Part shown: one piece after another, positions 17,173 to 25,663 of the stretch
How positions within the stretch are numbered: position 1 is the first letter of the stretch
How the letters are laid out: every line of letters begins with the position of its first letter
Origin: Nocardioides flavescens
GTDB taxonomy: Bacteria; Actinomycetota; Actinomycetes; Propionibacteriales; Nocardioidaceae
Assembly: GCF_009823805.1 (NCBI RefSeq)
Contig: NZ_WUEK01000001.1
Span: 82,688 to 146,687, forward strand
Length of the DNA: 64,000 bases
Direction of reading: 5' to 3'
The notes under the pieces: generated by a model
The model's database searches: none
Told to the model about the DNA's origin: nothing
The model's input: only the letters and a program-made list of their open reading frames with translations
Program-made: the position numbers and the translations under genes

Positions 17173-18104
17173 CAGAGCAGCTCCTCGGTCCCGGCCCGGC
17201 GCACGTAGACGAGCACCATCGCCACGATGATCGCCATCAGGATCACCGACAGCGCCCCCGCGGCCGGGTAGTCGTTGGCGTCGGTGAACAGGCTCTGGAT
17301 GACGCTGCCCACCATCCGCTGGTTGGGGCTGCCGAGCAGCTGGGCGTTGATGTAGTCGCCCACGGACGGGATGAAGGTCAGCAGCGTGCCGGAGACGACC
17401 CCGGGCAGCGAGAGCGGCCAGGTGACCTTGAAGAAGCCGACCACCGGGTTGGCGTACAGGTCGCTCGCGGCCTCGATCAGCCGGCCGTCGATCTTGTCGA
17501 GGCTGGCGAACAGCGGCAGCACCATGAACGGCAGGAAGTTGTAGGTCAGCCCCGCCACCACGGCCACCGGGGTCGCCAGCAGCCGGCCGTCGTCACCGAG
17601 CACGTGCAGGAACTGCAGGGTGTTCACGACGAAGCCGTCGTCGGCCAGGATCAGCTTCCACGACAGCGTGCGCACCAGGAAGCTGGTGAAGAACGGCGCG
17701 ATGACCAGCACGAGCATGAGGTTCTTCCAGCGACCCGCCTTGAAGGCGATGGCGTAGGCCAGCACGTAGCCGAGCACCAGGCAGAACGCCGTCGCGAGCG
17801 CGCCGTACCACAGCGAGCGGAGCAGGGGCTGCCAGTAGTCCTGCAGCACGTTCCAGTAGTTGGCGACGTGGTAGGTCATGTCGTAGCCCCGGGTGTCCGA
17901 CCCACTGGGGTCGAACAGGCTCGTGGCCAGCAGCGAGTAGAACGGCACGACGAAGAAGACCGCCAGCCAGGCCAACCCCGGCAGGAGCAGCAGGTAGCCG
18001 ATGCGGCCCCGCTTGCGCCCGCTCGGCGGTGGTACGTCGTCCGGGGCGGACGGCTGGGTCACGTCGGTCTCGGCGAGCGGGGCCACCCCCGCGGTGCTCG
18101 TCAC
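17172..18104 (-). CDS. potB: Spermidine/putrescine ABC transporter permease PotB
   Basis: The 310-residue protein has a 30-residue Pro/Thr-rich cytoplasmic N-terminus, six transmembrane helices and the EAA loop LIEAASDLYANPVVGFFKV. It pairs with PotC. The GTG at 18104 lies 10 bp after the potA stop and one base inside potC at the other end, showing tight co-translation. The Shine-Dalgarno sequence is weak, so a slightly later start before the first helix cannot be ruled out. Confidence 0.9.
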   Translation of the reverse strand: MTSTAGVAPLAETDVTQPSAPDDVPPPSGRKRGRIGYLLLLPGLAWLAVFFVVPFYSLLATSLFDPSGSDTRGYDMTYHVANYWNVLQDYWQPLLRSLWYGALATAFCLVLGYVLAYAIAFKAGRWKNLMLVLVIAPFFTSFLVRTLSWKLILADDGFVVNTLQFLHVLGDDGRLLATPVAVVAGLTYNFLPFMVLPLFASLDKIDGRLIEAASDLYANPVVGFFKVTWPLSLPGVVSGTLLTFIPSVGDYINAQLLGSPNQRMVGSVIQSLFTDANDYPAAGALSVILMAIIVAMVLVYVRRAGTEELL

Positions 18105-18114
18105 CTCGGCGCCC

Positions 18115-19308
18115 TCAGTCGGAGTCCGCGCGCTGGGCGCCGGCGGAGGCGTCCTGGGCGGCGTCGAGGAGGAAGGCGTACTCCGGTCGCCACGACAGCT
18201 CGACCTGGTCGCCGGTCTCGAAGATCCGGGTGCGGCCGGTGTTCTGGCTGAACACCTGCAGCTCCTGGCCCCACGGCATCCGGACGAGGTACTGCGTCGA
18301 GACGCCGACGAAGCTGACGTCGCTCACCACTCCCCCGGGGATGGTGTTGCCCGGGGCGTCGAGCTGACTGCCGGCCTCGCCGATCAGCACCTTCTCGGGG
18401 CGGATCCCGACCCAGCCGCCGTCGCCGTCGGTGTGGCTGCGGGCGGCCGGCACCGAGACCTGGATGCCGTGCATGTCGACCGTGACCACGTCGGCCGAGC
18501 GGCTGACCACCCGGCCGGCGATGAGGTTGGACTGGCCGAGGAAGTTGGCGACGAACGTCGATCGCGGGTTCTCGTAGAGCTCGGCCGGGGCACCCATCTG
18601 CTCGATCACGCCGGCGTTCATGACCGCGACCGTGTCGGCCATCGTCATGGCCTCCTCCTGGTCGTGGGTGACGTGCACGAAGGTGCGGCCGACGTCGGTC
18701 TGGATCCGCTTGATCTCGACCTGCATCGAGCGGCGCAGCTTGAGGTCGAGCGCACCGAGCGGCTCGTCGAGCAGCAGCACCTCGGGGTTGTTGATGAGGG
18801 CCCGGGCCAGGGCCACGCGCTGCTGCTGGCCACCGGAGAGCTGGGCCGGCCGCTTGCGCGCCTGGCTCCCGAGCTCGACGAGGTCGAGCATCTGGCGCAC
18901 GGTGGCGTCGACGTCCTTGGCCTTGCGGCGCCGCAGCCCGAACGCGACGTTCTCGAAGATGTCGAGGTGCGGGAAGAGCGCGTAGCTCTGGAAGACGGTG
19001 TTGACCGGGCGCTGGTAGGGCTTGAGCCGGGTGATGTCCTGACCGGCCAGCGTGATGGTGCCGGAGGTGGGCACCTCGAGGCCCGCCACCATGCGCAGCG
19101 TCGTGGTCTTGCCGCAGCCCGAGGGGCCGAGCAGGGCGATGAACGACCCGCGCGGGACGTCGAGGTCGAGGGAGCGCACGGCGTGGAAGCCGCCGAACGA
19201 CTTGGTCACCGCGCGCAGCGACAGCCCGTCGGAGGACGGCGCTGCACTCGGCTCGCCGGGCGGGGCGGGCCGCTCGTGGCCGCGGGTGGTCTCAGCCGCC
19301 TGTGACAT
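18115..19308 (-). CDS. potA: Spermidine/putrescine ABC transporter ATPase PotA
   Basis: This 397-residue ATPase has a 28-residue disordered leader, Walker A GPSGCGKT (61-68), a Q-loop in [10 protein letters not shown], the signature LSGGQ (157-161), Walker B VLLLDEP (177-183), an H-loop in THDQ, and a C-terminal TOBE-like region of about 120 residues, as in PotA. It powers import through PotB/PotC. Its start overlaps the end of potD by 17 bp, an unusually long overlap that implies coupling. FbpC- and CysA-type ATPases look alike; the adjacent PotB, PotC and PotD decide the call. Confidence 0.92.
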   Translation of the reverse strand: MSQAAETTRGHERPAPPGEPSAAPSSDGLSLRAVTKSFGGFHAVRSLDLDVPRGSFIALLGPSGCGKTTTLRMVAGLEVPTSGTITLAGQDITRLKPYQRPVNTVFQSYALFPHLDIFENVAFGLRRRKAKDVDATVRQMLDLVELGSQARKRPAQLSGGQQQRVALARALINNPEVLLLDEPLGALDLKLRRSMQVEIKRIQTDVGRTFVHVTHDQEEAMTMADTVAVMNAGVIEQMGAPAELYENPRSTFVANFLGQSNLIAGRVVSRSADVVTVDMHGIQVSVPAARSHTDGDGGWVGIRPEKVLIGEAGSQLDAPGNTIPGGVVSDVSFVGVSTQYLVRMPWGQELQVFSQNTGRTRIFETGDQVELSWRPEYAFLLDAAQDASAGAQRADSD

Positions 19309-20494
19309 CGGCGAACGCTCCTTCGTAGCGGGTGATCTGCTCCTCGTCGAGCGGCATGAAGCTCATCGTCGCGGCGAGCGTCGCGTCGTCGGGGAAGATC
19401 AGCGGGTTGTCGACCAGCGACGGGTCGATCTTCTCCATCTCGGCCTGGGCGCCCTGGACCGGACAGATGTAGTTGACCCACGCGGCGAGCTTCGCTGCGA
19501 CCACGGGGTCGTAGTAGTAGTTCATCCACGCCTCGGCGTTGGCCTGGTGGGTCGCGCCGTTGGGCACGAGCATGTTGTCGCTCCAGAGCATCAGGCCCTC
19601 CTCCGGCGTCACGAACTTGATCGCCGGGTTGTCGAACTGGGCCTGGATCACGTCGCCGGACCACGCCTCGCAGGCGACGATGTTGCCGGCCGCGAGGTCC
19701 TGGATGTACTCGTTGCCGGTGAACGCGCGGACCTGGCCGGCCGCGACGACCTTGCGCAGCTCGTCGAGCGCGGTCCCCCACTGGTCGTCGGTGAACTCCG
19801 CCGGGTCGGCACCGGTCAGCTTGAGCATGAAGCCCATCGTGTCGCGCATCTCGGTGAGCAGGGAGATGCGTCCCTTGAGGTCGGCGCGGGTCAGCAGTTC
19901 CTCGAAGCTGCCCACCTCGCCGACGGCGTCGGCGTTGTAGGCGATGCCCGTGAGGCCGGTCTGCCAGGGCACGTGGTGGCGGAAGTCGGGGTCCCACGAC
20001 AGCCCGCGCAGCGGCTCGATCACGTTGGCGGTGACGTCGGGGATCTCGGCGAGGTCGAGCTCCTGGATCCAGCCCAGGTCGATCATCCGCGCGGCCATCC
20101 AGTCGGTGAGCACCATGATGTCGCGCCCGACCGGCTGGCAGGAGCCGAGCTGGTTCTTGACCTTGGCGTAGAACTCGGCGTTGTCGTTGACGTCGTCGGT
20201 GTAGTCGACGGTGATGCCGGTCTGGGCGGTGAACACCGCCGAGGTCGAGGTCTTCTTGCGCCGGGGGTCGATGTAGGCCGGCCAGTTGGAGATGACCAGC
20301 TCCTTCTGGGAGGCGGAGACGTCGGTGCCGACGCAGGACGCCGCCTCGACGCGCGCGCCCTCGACCCCGAAGAAGGGGAGCTTGAGCGCAGCGGCGCTCA
20401 CCCCCACGAAGGCCGCCGCGCCGCCGCCGCGCAGCAGGGCGCGGCGCGTCGTCGACGGTCCGTGCTGGACGCGCCGCGAGTCGCCGGTCGCCAC
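19292..20494 (-). CDS. potD: Polyamine ABC transporter substrate-binding protein PotD, Tat-type signal
   Basis: About 400 residues. The N-terminus carries TTRRALLRGGG followed by a hydrophobic stretch, a twin-arginine signal, so it is probably folded before export. The mature part has the PotD/PotF pattern: ELVISNWPAYIDP early, DIMVLTDW, a PWQTGLTGIAYN hinge, and the conserved late segment WMNYYYDP. It binds polyamine outside the membrane. A near-lipobox (AASC) follows, but lacks the usual Leu at -3. Three in-frame GTGs lie at 20503, 20500 and 20494; the last is used because AAGGGGTG lies at the right distance. Divergent from asnC. Confidence 0.88.
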   Translation of the reverse strand: MATGDSRRVQHGPSTTRRALLRGGGAAAFVGVSAAALKLPFFGVEGARVEAASCVGTDVSASQKELVISNWPAYIDPRRKKTSTSAVFTAQTGITVDYTDDVNDNAEFYAKVKNQLGSCQPVGRDIMVLTDWMAARMIDLGWIQELDLAEIPDVTANVIEPLRGLSWDPDFRHHVPWQTGLTGIAYNADAVGEVGSFEELLTRADLKGRISLLTEMRDTMGFMLKLTGADPAEFTDDQWGTALDELRKVVAAGQVRAFTGNEYIQDLAAGNIVACEAWSGDVIQAQFDNPAIKFVTPEEGLMLWSDNMLVPNGATHQANAEAWMNYYYDPVVAAKLAAWVNYICPVQGAQAEMEKIDPSLVDNPLIFPDDATLAATMSFMPLDEEQITRYEGAFADVTGG

Positions 20495-20591
20495 CGTCAC
20501 CACCCCTTTCCGAGAAGCACCCTGCTGCGGGATCGTGCCACGATCACCCGGGTGCGACAAGGGATCCAGTGCTCCTGTCACGTGTTCGCAA

Positions 20592-20603
20592 CGAAATCCG
20601 TCG
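20592..20603. promoter_or_regulatory. Candidate AsnC operator between potD and asnC
   Basis: CGAAATCCGTCG carries the ATCCGTCG core found in the agmatinase/aminotransferase and aldehyde dehydrogenase promoter regions. The position between the divergent regulator and transporter genes is where an autoregulatory Lrp/AsnC site is expected. Confidence 0.4.
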
Positions 20604-20661
20604 CCGGACGTCGCTGCGCGAAACGTGCGGCCCGCGCCGCCCGCGCCATGCTGCGGCCGGG

Positions 20662-20667
20662 TAGGTT
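20662..20667 (+). promoter_or_regulatory. -10 box TAGGTT of a leaderless asnC promoter
   Basis: TAGGTT ends 8 bases before the ATG at 20676 and no ribosome-binding site is present. Confidence 0.45.
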
Positions 20668-20675
20668 CCGGTGTC

Positions 20676-21149
20676 ATGACGCGCAAGCGCGCCCGTGAAC
20701 GGGCACCCCTCGACGACGTCGCGAAGGCGATCATCGAGCAGCTGCAGCAGGACGGGCGTCGCTCCTACGCCGCCATCGGCAAGGTCGTGGGGCTCTCCGA
20801 GGCCGCCGTGCGCCAGCGGGTGCAGCGGCTCACCGACAGCGGCGTGATGCAGGTCGTCGCCGTCACCGACCCGCTCGAGCTCGGCTTCGCCCGTCAGGCG
20901 ATGGTCGGCGTCCGCGTCGAGGGCCCGATCGAGCCCGTGGCCGAGGCCGTCTCGGGGCTGCCCGAGGTCGACTATGTCGTCGTCACGGCGGGCAGCTACG
21001 ACCTGCTCGTCGAGGTCGTCGCGGAGAGCGACGAGCACCTGCTCGAGATCATCAGCGGCCGGCTGCGCGCCATCGAGGGCGTGCTGGCGACGGAGACCTT
21101 CATGTACCTGCGCCTGCACAAGCAGACCTACTCCTGGGGCGTGCGGTGA
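20676..21149 (+). CDS. Lrp/AsnC-family transcriptional regulator
   Basis: A 157-residue protein with an N-terminal AsnC helix-turn-helix (residues about 12-70; LQQDGRRSYAAIGKVVGLSE and VRQRVQRLTDSGVM) and a C-terminal RAM/ACT-like domain (about 75-155; GSYDLLVEVV with the Gly-rich effector turn). Such proteins form octamers and respond to amino acids or amines. It lies between potD and the FAD oxidoreductase gene, 7 bp before the latter, and probably controls both. The shared motif upstream of the agmatinase, aminotransferase and aldehyde dehydrogenase genes suggests a wider polyamine regulon. Confidence 0.9.
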   Translation: MTRKRARERAPLDDVAKAIIEQLQQDGRRSYAAIGKVVGLSEAAVRQRVQRLTDSGVMQVVAVTDPLELGFARQAMVGVRVEGPIEPVAEAVSGLPEVDYVVVTAGSYDLLVEVVAESDEHLLEIISGRLRAIEGVLATETFMYLRLHKQTYSWGVR

Positions 21150-21156
21150 TGGAGTC

Positions 21157-22512
21157 GTGAGCGACCTGCGCGCCGCCCGCTACCGCGACCTGTCGCTGTG
21201 GCACCAGACGACGACGACGGACTGGAGCCCGCGCCCGCGCCTCGACGGCTCGCTCGACGCCGACGTCGCGATCGTCGGCGCCGGCCTCACGGGTCTGTGG
21301 ACCGCGCACTACCTCGCCGAGGCCGAGCCGTCGCTGCGCGTCGTGGTCGTCGAGTCCGAGGTCGCCGGCTTCGGCGCCTCCGGGCGCAACGGCGGCTGGT
21401 GCTCGGCGCTCTTCCCCGCGTCGCAGGCCACGTTGGCCAAGGCCTCCTCGCCCGCGGAGGCCGAGGCGCAGTACGCCGCGATGCGCGGTGCGGTCGACGA
21501 GACCCTGCGCGCCGCCGCCGCGGAGGGCATCGACGCCCAGGCCGCCAAGGGCGGCACGATCGTGCTCGCGCGCACCGAGGCCCAGCTGGCGCGGGTCCGG
21601 GCCGCTGACGAGCCGGTGCTCACCCCCGCCGAGGCCGGTGAGCACGTGCGGGCGAGCGGCACCCTCGCCGCGACGTACTCCCCCGACTGCGCGGCGCTGC
21701 ACCCCGCCCGCCTCGTGCGCGGACTGGCCGACGCCGTCGAGCGCCGCGGCGTGCGCATCCTCGAGCAGACCCCGGCGACCGCCCTCGAGACCGGCCGGGC
21801 CCGCACTGCGTACGGCGACGTGCGGGCCACCCACGTCATCCGGGCCACCGAGGGGTTCACGCCGCGGCTGCGCGGCCTGGCCCGCGCCGTGGTGCCGGTC
21901 TACTCGCTCATCGTCGCGACCGAGCCGCTGCCGACCGCGGTGTGGGACGAGATCGGCCTCGCCCGGCGCGAGACCTTCTCCGACCACCGCCACCTGATCA
22001 TCTACGGCCAGCGCACCGCCGACGACCGGCTGGTCTTCGGCGGCCGCGGCGCGCCGTACCACTTCGGCTCGAGGATCGCCGCGTCCTACGACCTCGACCA
22101 CCGGGTCTTCGCCGACCTGCACGCGACCCTGCTCGACCTCTTCCCGGTCCTGCAGGGCACCCGCTTCACCCACGCCTGGGGTGGGCCCCTCGGCATCGCC
22201 CGCGACTGGCACGCCTCCGTCGGCCTCGACCCCGCGACCGGTCTCGGCTGGGCCGGCGGCTACGTCGGCGACGGCGTCTCGACGACCAACCTCGCCGGGC
22301 GCACGCTGCGCGACCTGGTGCTGGGTCGCGAGACCGAGCTGACCCGGCTGCCGTGGGTCGGGCACCGCTCACCGTCGTGGGAGCCCGAGCCGCTGCGCTG
22401 GCTCGGCATCAACGCGGGCCTGCGCCTCATGACCGCCGCCGACGCCGAGGAGCGCCTCACCGGCCGGCCCAGCGTGCTGGCGCGCACCGTCGCTCCGCTC
22501 CTGGGTGGCTAG
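21157..22512 (+). CDS. FAD-dependent amine oxidoreductase (PuuB/DadA-like)
   Basis: The 451-residue flavoprotein has the dinucleotide-binding loop VGAGLTGLWTAHYLAE at about residues 35-50, an FGASGRNGG motif typical of gamma-glutamylputrescine oxidase and its relatives, and a C-terminal GLGWAGGYVGDGVSTTNLAGR flavin-contact segment. It would oxidise a primary or secondary amine to an imine/aldehyde. Glycine-oxidase or other DAO-type activity is possible. No gamma-glutamylputrescine synthetase is in the window, so free putrescine, spermidine or another amine may be the substrate. The GTG is 7 bp after asnC with GGAG upstream, so both are one transcript. Confidence 0.85.
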   Translation: MSDLRAARYRDLSLWHQTTTTDWSPRPRLDGSLDADVAIVGAGLTGLWTAHYLAEAEPSLRVVVVESEVAGFGASGRNGGWCSALFPASQATLAKASSPAEAEAQYAAMRGAVDETLRAAAAEGIDAQAAKGGTIVLARTEAQLARVRAADEPVLTPAEAGEHVRASGTLAATYSPDCAALHPARLVRGLADAVERRGVRILEQTPATALETGRARTAYGDVRATHVIRATEGFTPRLRGLARAVVPVYSLIVATEPLPTAVWDEIGLARRETFSDHRHLIIYGQRTADDRLVFGGRGAPYHFGSRIAASYDLDHRVFADLHATLLDLFPVLQGTRFTHAWGGPLGIARDWHASVGLDPATGLGWAGGYVGDGVSTTNLAGRTLRDLVLGRETELTRLPWVGHRSPSWEPEPLRWLGINAGLRLMTAADAEERLTGRPSVLARTVAPLLGG

Positions 22513-22514
22513 GG

Positions 22515-22603
22515 GGACATTTCCCCGGCTGACCGGGGAAAGGTGCACCTGGGGGGCGAAATGTCGGCCCCCAGGTGCACCCTCTGCCCGCTGACCGGGG
22601 AAA
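22515..22603. repeat. 89-bp composite palindromic repeat, copy A
   Basis: Order: a hairpin TTTCCCCGG-CTGA-CCGGGGAAA (22520-22541), the arm GGTGCACCTGGGGG (22542-22555), a 12-base loop, the exact complementary arm (22568-22581), then a second, imperfect copy of the hairpin. An equally long copy lies at 61189-61277. It sits between the FAD oxidoreductase stop and the dimethylargininase start. Confidence 0.88.
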
Positions 22604-22631
22604 GGTCCCAGCAGGGTGCAGGATGGGTCCC

Positions 22632-23396
22632 GTGCAGAAGCGAGCCCTCGTCCGCCGTCCCGGTCCGCGCCTCGACGAGGGGCTGCTGACCCATCTCGAG
22701 CGCACCCCGGTCGACGTCCAGCTCGCCCAGCGGCAGTGGCTCGACTACGTCGAGGCGATGCAGGCCGAGGGGTGGCAGGTCTTCGAGGTCGAGCCGGCCG
22801 ACGACTGCCCCGACGCGGTCTTCGTCGAGGACACCGCGGTGGTCTACGGCGACCTCGCCGTGATCACACGACCCGGCGCCGACGAGCGCAAGCCCGAGAC
22901 GCCCGGCACCGAGCGGGCCCTGGTCGAGGCGGGCTACCGCATCGCCCGCATCGAGGCGCCGGGGGCCCTCGACGGCGGCGACGTGCTCAAGCACGACGGC
23001 ACCGTGTGGGTCGGGCTCGGCGGGCGTACGAACCAGGCCGGCGTCGACCAGCTGGCCGCCCACCTGGAGCCGCTCGGCGCCCGCGTCGTGGGCGTGCCGA
23101 TCACCAAGGTCCTGCACCTCAAGTCGGCCGTCACAGCCCTGCCCGACGGCACCGTGGTCGGCCACGAGCCGCTGGTCGACGACCCGAGCGTCTACCCGTC
23201 GTTCCTGCCGGTGCCCGAGGAGGGTGGCGCCCACGTGGTGCTGCTCGACGCCGACACCGTGCTCATGGCGACCTCGGCGCCGCGCACCCGTGAGCTCTTC
23301 GAGGAGAGCGGCCTGCGCGTGGTCGCGGTCGACATCTCGGAGTTCGAGAAGCTCGAGGGCTGCGTGACCTGCCTGTCGGTGCGGCTGCGGGGCTGA
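22632..23396 (+). CDS. Dimethylargininase (DDAH)-like amidinohydrolase
   Basis: From the GTG at 22632 the protein is 254 residues, the same length as the Pseudomonas dimethylarginine dimethylaminohydrolase. It has the catalytic His162 in VLHLKSA, the nucleophile Cys247 in GCVTCLSV, and an acidic FVEDTAV motif near residue 65. The N-terminus KRALVRRPGPRL is characteristic. The enzyme would convert NG-methylated arginines to citrulline and methylamines. AGGA at 22620 favours this GTG; an ATG at 22623 is the alternative. A composite repeat lies just upstream. It adds another guanidino-compound enzyme to the region, but no operon link is seen. Confidence 0.87.
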   Translation: MQKRALVRRPGPRLDEGLLTHLERTPVDVQLAQRQWLDYVEAMQAEGWQVFEVEPADDCPDAVFVEDTAVVYGDLAVITRPGADERKPETPGTERALVEAGYRIARIEAPGALDGGDVLKHDGTVWVGLGGRTNQAGVDQLAAHLEPLGARVVGVPITKVLHLKSAVTALPDGTVVGHEPLVDDPSVYPSFLPVPEEGGAHVVLLDADTVLMATSAPRTRELFEESGLRVVAVDISEFEKLEGCVTCLSVRLRG

Positions 23397-23408
23397 CCCC
23401 CGGCCCGC

Positions 23409-24854
23409 TCAGCCGAGGCCGTTCTCCGCCGTCTTCGCCGGGACGGTCCGCGCGTCGAGCCAGGCGGCGAAGAACCCGTCGAGGTCCTGGCCGCTGACGC
23501 TCTCGGCGTAGGCCTCGAACTCGCCCACGGAGGCGTTGCCGTAGCGGTGCTGCTCGGCCCAGCCGCGCAGGATCGTGGCGAACGCCGTGGCGCCGACCCG
23601 GTTGCGCAGCGCCGCCAGCGCCATCCCGCCACGGTCGTAGACGGCGCTGTCGAAGATCCTCTTCGCCCCCGGCTCCGAGACCCGCACGGACCAGAAGGGT
23701 CCGTTGCCCGCCAGGTCGGCGTACTTCTGGCGCAGCCAGGCGTCGGTCGTCGGACCGCCGTGGGTCTCGGCGTAGGCGGCCTCCATGTAGGTCGCGAACC
23801 CCTCGTTGAGCCAGATGTCGCGCCACTTCGCGACCGACACCGAGTCACCGAACCACTGGTGGGCGAGCTCGTGGACCACCAGCGAGGTCGTCTCGGAGCT
23901 GGCGGCGGGGTAGGTCGGACGCGTCTGGTTCTCCAGGGCGAAGCCGACGTCGAGGGAGGTCATCAGACCGCCGGTCGAGGAGAACGGGTAGGTGCCGAGC
24001 ACCGACTCCAGCCAGGAGGTCACGTCGCCGCTCTGGAGCATCAGGGCCATGCCGTCCTTGCGCTGGGCGGGCGGGAGCTGCTTCGACACCGCGACGGTCC
24101 ACGGGTGGCCCGCCGTCGAGCCGGTGCGCACCTCGAAGGGCCCGGCCGCGAAGAACGCGAGGTATGAGGCCATCGGCTCGCTGGCGCGCCAGCGGGTCGT
24201 CGCCGACCCGCCCTCGACCCTGCGGCCCACGAGGTCGCCGTTGGCGACGACCTTCTTCGCCTTGGGCGCCGTGATCGCGATGTCGTAGGTCGCCTTGTCG
24301 CTGGGGTGGTCGTTGGCCGGGAACCACCAGGTCGCCATGTGCGGCTCGTTCATCGCCACGACCTCCTGGCCGTCGGCGAGCCAGTTGCTCTCGCCCTGCG
24401 AGGACTCCTCGGCCGGCGTGCCGGCGTACTCCACGCGGACCGTGACGCGCTCGCCCTCGGCCAGCGGCTTCGCCGGGGTGATCTGCAGCTCGTGGTCACC
24501 GACCTGGTCGAAGGCGGCGGGGCGACCGTCGACGCGCACCGAGGAGACGTCGAGCAGGAAGTCCAGGTTGAAGCGAGAGAGCGCCTCGGTGGTGCGCAGC
24601 TCGAGCGTCGTGCGGCCGGTGAGCCGGCCGCTGCCGAAGGCGTAGCGGTCGTGGATGTCGTAGTGCAGGACGTCGATGCCGCCGTTGCCGTCGCGCGGGA
24701 AGTAGCGGTCGCCGATGCCCGCGGCGCCCTTCTGGGGCTTCGCGCCGGTGTCGGCGGGGCCCGCCTCGGCGGTCCCGGCCACGAGGGTCGAGGAGAGGGC
24801 GAGGACGGCGGTGGCGCTGAGCACACGGGTGGTCAGCCGAGAAGGGGTGCGCAC
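23409..24854 (-). CDS. Secreted M1-family zinc metallopeptidase
   Basis: The 481-residue protein starts with a Sec signal peptide (about residues 1-31, ending in TAEA). The beta-rich N-terminal M1 domain follows, then the zinc site HELAHQW with the third ligand Glu in WLNEGFATYME 18 residues later. The expected exopeptidase motif is represented by a phrase near GFALENQTRP instead of a strict GAMEN, so aminopeptidase specificity is uncertain. It is shorter than PepN-type enzymes (about 850 residues) because the C-terminal helical domain is absent, as in many actinobacterial secreted M1 proteins. It acts outside the cell on peptides. Convergent with the dimethylargininase gene, with 12 bp between. 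Confidence 0.88.
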   Translation of the reverse strand: MRTPSRLTTRVLSATAVLALSSTLVAGTAEAGPADTGAKPQKGAAGIGDRYFPRDGNGGIDVLHYDIHDRYAFGSGRLTGRTTLELRTTEALSRFNLDFLLDVSSVRVDGRPAAFDQVGDHELQITPAKPLAEGERVTVRVEYAGTPAEESSQGESNWLADGQEVVAMNEPHMATWWFPANDHPSDKATYDIAITAPKAKKVVANGDLVGRRVEGGSATTRWRASEPMASYLAFFAAGPFEVRTGSTAGHPWTVAVSKQLPPAQRKDGMALMLQSGDVTSWLESVLGTYPFSSTGGLMTSLDVGFALENQTRPTYPAASSETTSLVVHELAHQWFGDSVSVAKWRDIWLNEGFATYMEAAYAETHGGPTTDAWLRQKYADLAGNGPFWSVRVSEPGAKRIFDSAVYDRGGMALAALRNRVGATAFATILRGWAEQHRYGNASVGEFEAYAESVSGQDLDGFFAAWLDARTVPAKTAENGLG

Positions 24855-24909
24855 GGGGTGAACGTACTCCCGCCACCCGCGTCAAGGGGGCCGGGGCTGC
24901 CGTCGAGGG

Positions 24910-25380
24910 TCAGTGGTGATCGTCGAGCGACCGCGGCGGGGCGATGAGCTCGAGGTGCCCTCCTCGCGGACCGTCCAGGTAGATGATCCGTGTGCCGGCG
25001 CGTGGCCCGGCGGTCATGAGGTGCGGAGCCCCGACGACGTGCCAGCCGTGGCGACCGCAGACGTCGATCACGGCGTCGAGGTCTCGCACCGTGAGCGCGA
25101 TGTGCGCCGCTCCGGATCGTGCGGGGCTGGTGAGCTCGTCGCTGAGGGTCGGCGGGTCGTACTGCAGCAGCTCGACGCGGTGCGGGCCGAGAGTCACCGT
25201 CGCAGCGCGGATCGTGGCTCCACCGACGCCCGTGGTGCCCTGCGTGACCGCCTCGTCGAGGGTGAACTGCCGTTCGAGGGTGAACCCGAGGCCGTCGCAC
25301 CACATGCTGAGAGCGTCGTCGAGATCGGGGACGGTCAGACCCGCGTGGGCGACGTCTTCGACGAGAGGAGCAGCGCTCAC
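24910..25380 (-). CDS. VOC/glyoxalase-family protein, methylmalonyl-CoA-epimerase-like
   Basis: A 156-residue protein of two beta-alpha-beta-beta-beta units, the vicinal oxygen chelate fold. Metal-ligand positions are visible at the start of each half (EDVAHAGLTV and GAAHIALTV) and in RVELLQY and HLELIAPP. The spacing is like methylmalonyl-CoA epimerase or a glyoxalase I relative. No epimerase partner genes are nearby, so the substrate is unknown. GTG at 25380 is used: a TACCCT box lies 6 bp upstream, pointing to a leaderless transcript. Confidence 0.78.
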   Translation of the reverse strand: MSAAPLVEDVAHAGLTVPDLDDALSMWCDGLGFTLERQFTLDEAVTQGTTGVGGATIRAATVTLGPHRVELLQYDPPTLSDELTSPARSGAAHIALTVRDLDAVIDVCGRHGWHVVGAPHLMTAGPRAGTRIIYLDGPRGGHLELIAPPRSLDDHH

Positions 25381-25386
25381 CGTGTC

Positions 25387-25392
25387 AGGGTA
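25387..25392 (-). promoter_or_regulatory. -10 box TACCCT of a leaderless VOC-gene promoter
   Basis: The minus-strand hexamer ends 6 bases before the GTG at 25380. Confidence 0.45.
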
Positions 25393-25561
25393 GTGCGCCC
25401 GTCCCGTCCCGGGCGTCGTGAACCGTCCGTCGCGGCGACCTCGGCGCCGCGCGTCGGCACCACGTGTCGGGTCGCAAAACCCGTTGCGCACGTCCGTCGT
25501 ACGCCGACACGATGGGCCGGACCGACCCGTGCGACCACCCGTGACCAGAGAGGGGCGTGAC

Positions 25562-25663
25562 ATGACCACGACTGTCCTCGGCCTGCCCGCAGCCCGAACC
25601 CCTCTCACCTCACGGAGCACCACCACCCATGTCTTCGCCGTCCCACCCGTTCCACCCCTCTGA
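25562..25663 (+). CDS. Possible 33-residue leader peptide overlapping the RIO-kinase start
   Basis: The ATG at 25562 has a good ribosome-binding site (GAGAGGGG, 7 bp spacing), while the kinase ATG at 25629 has only a weak one. The small frame is Thr/Pro-rich, has no recognisable domain and runs 35 bp into the kinase gene in another frame. A plausible promoter, TTGCGC then 18 bp then CACGAT, lies upstream at about 25490-25520. Translation of the small frame could bring ribosomes to the kinase start. It may also be chance. Confidence 0.3.
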   Translation: MTTTVLGLPAARTPLTSRSTTTHVFAVPPVPPL

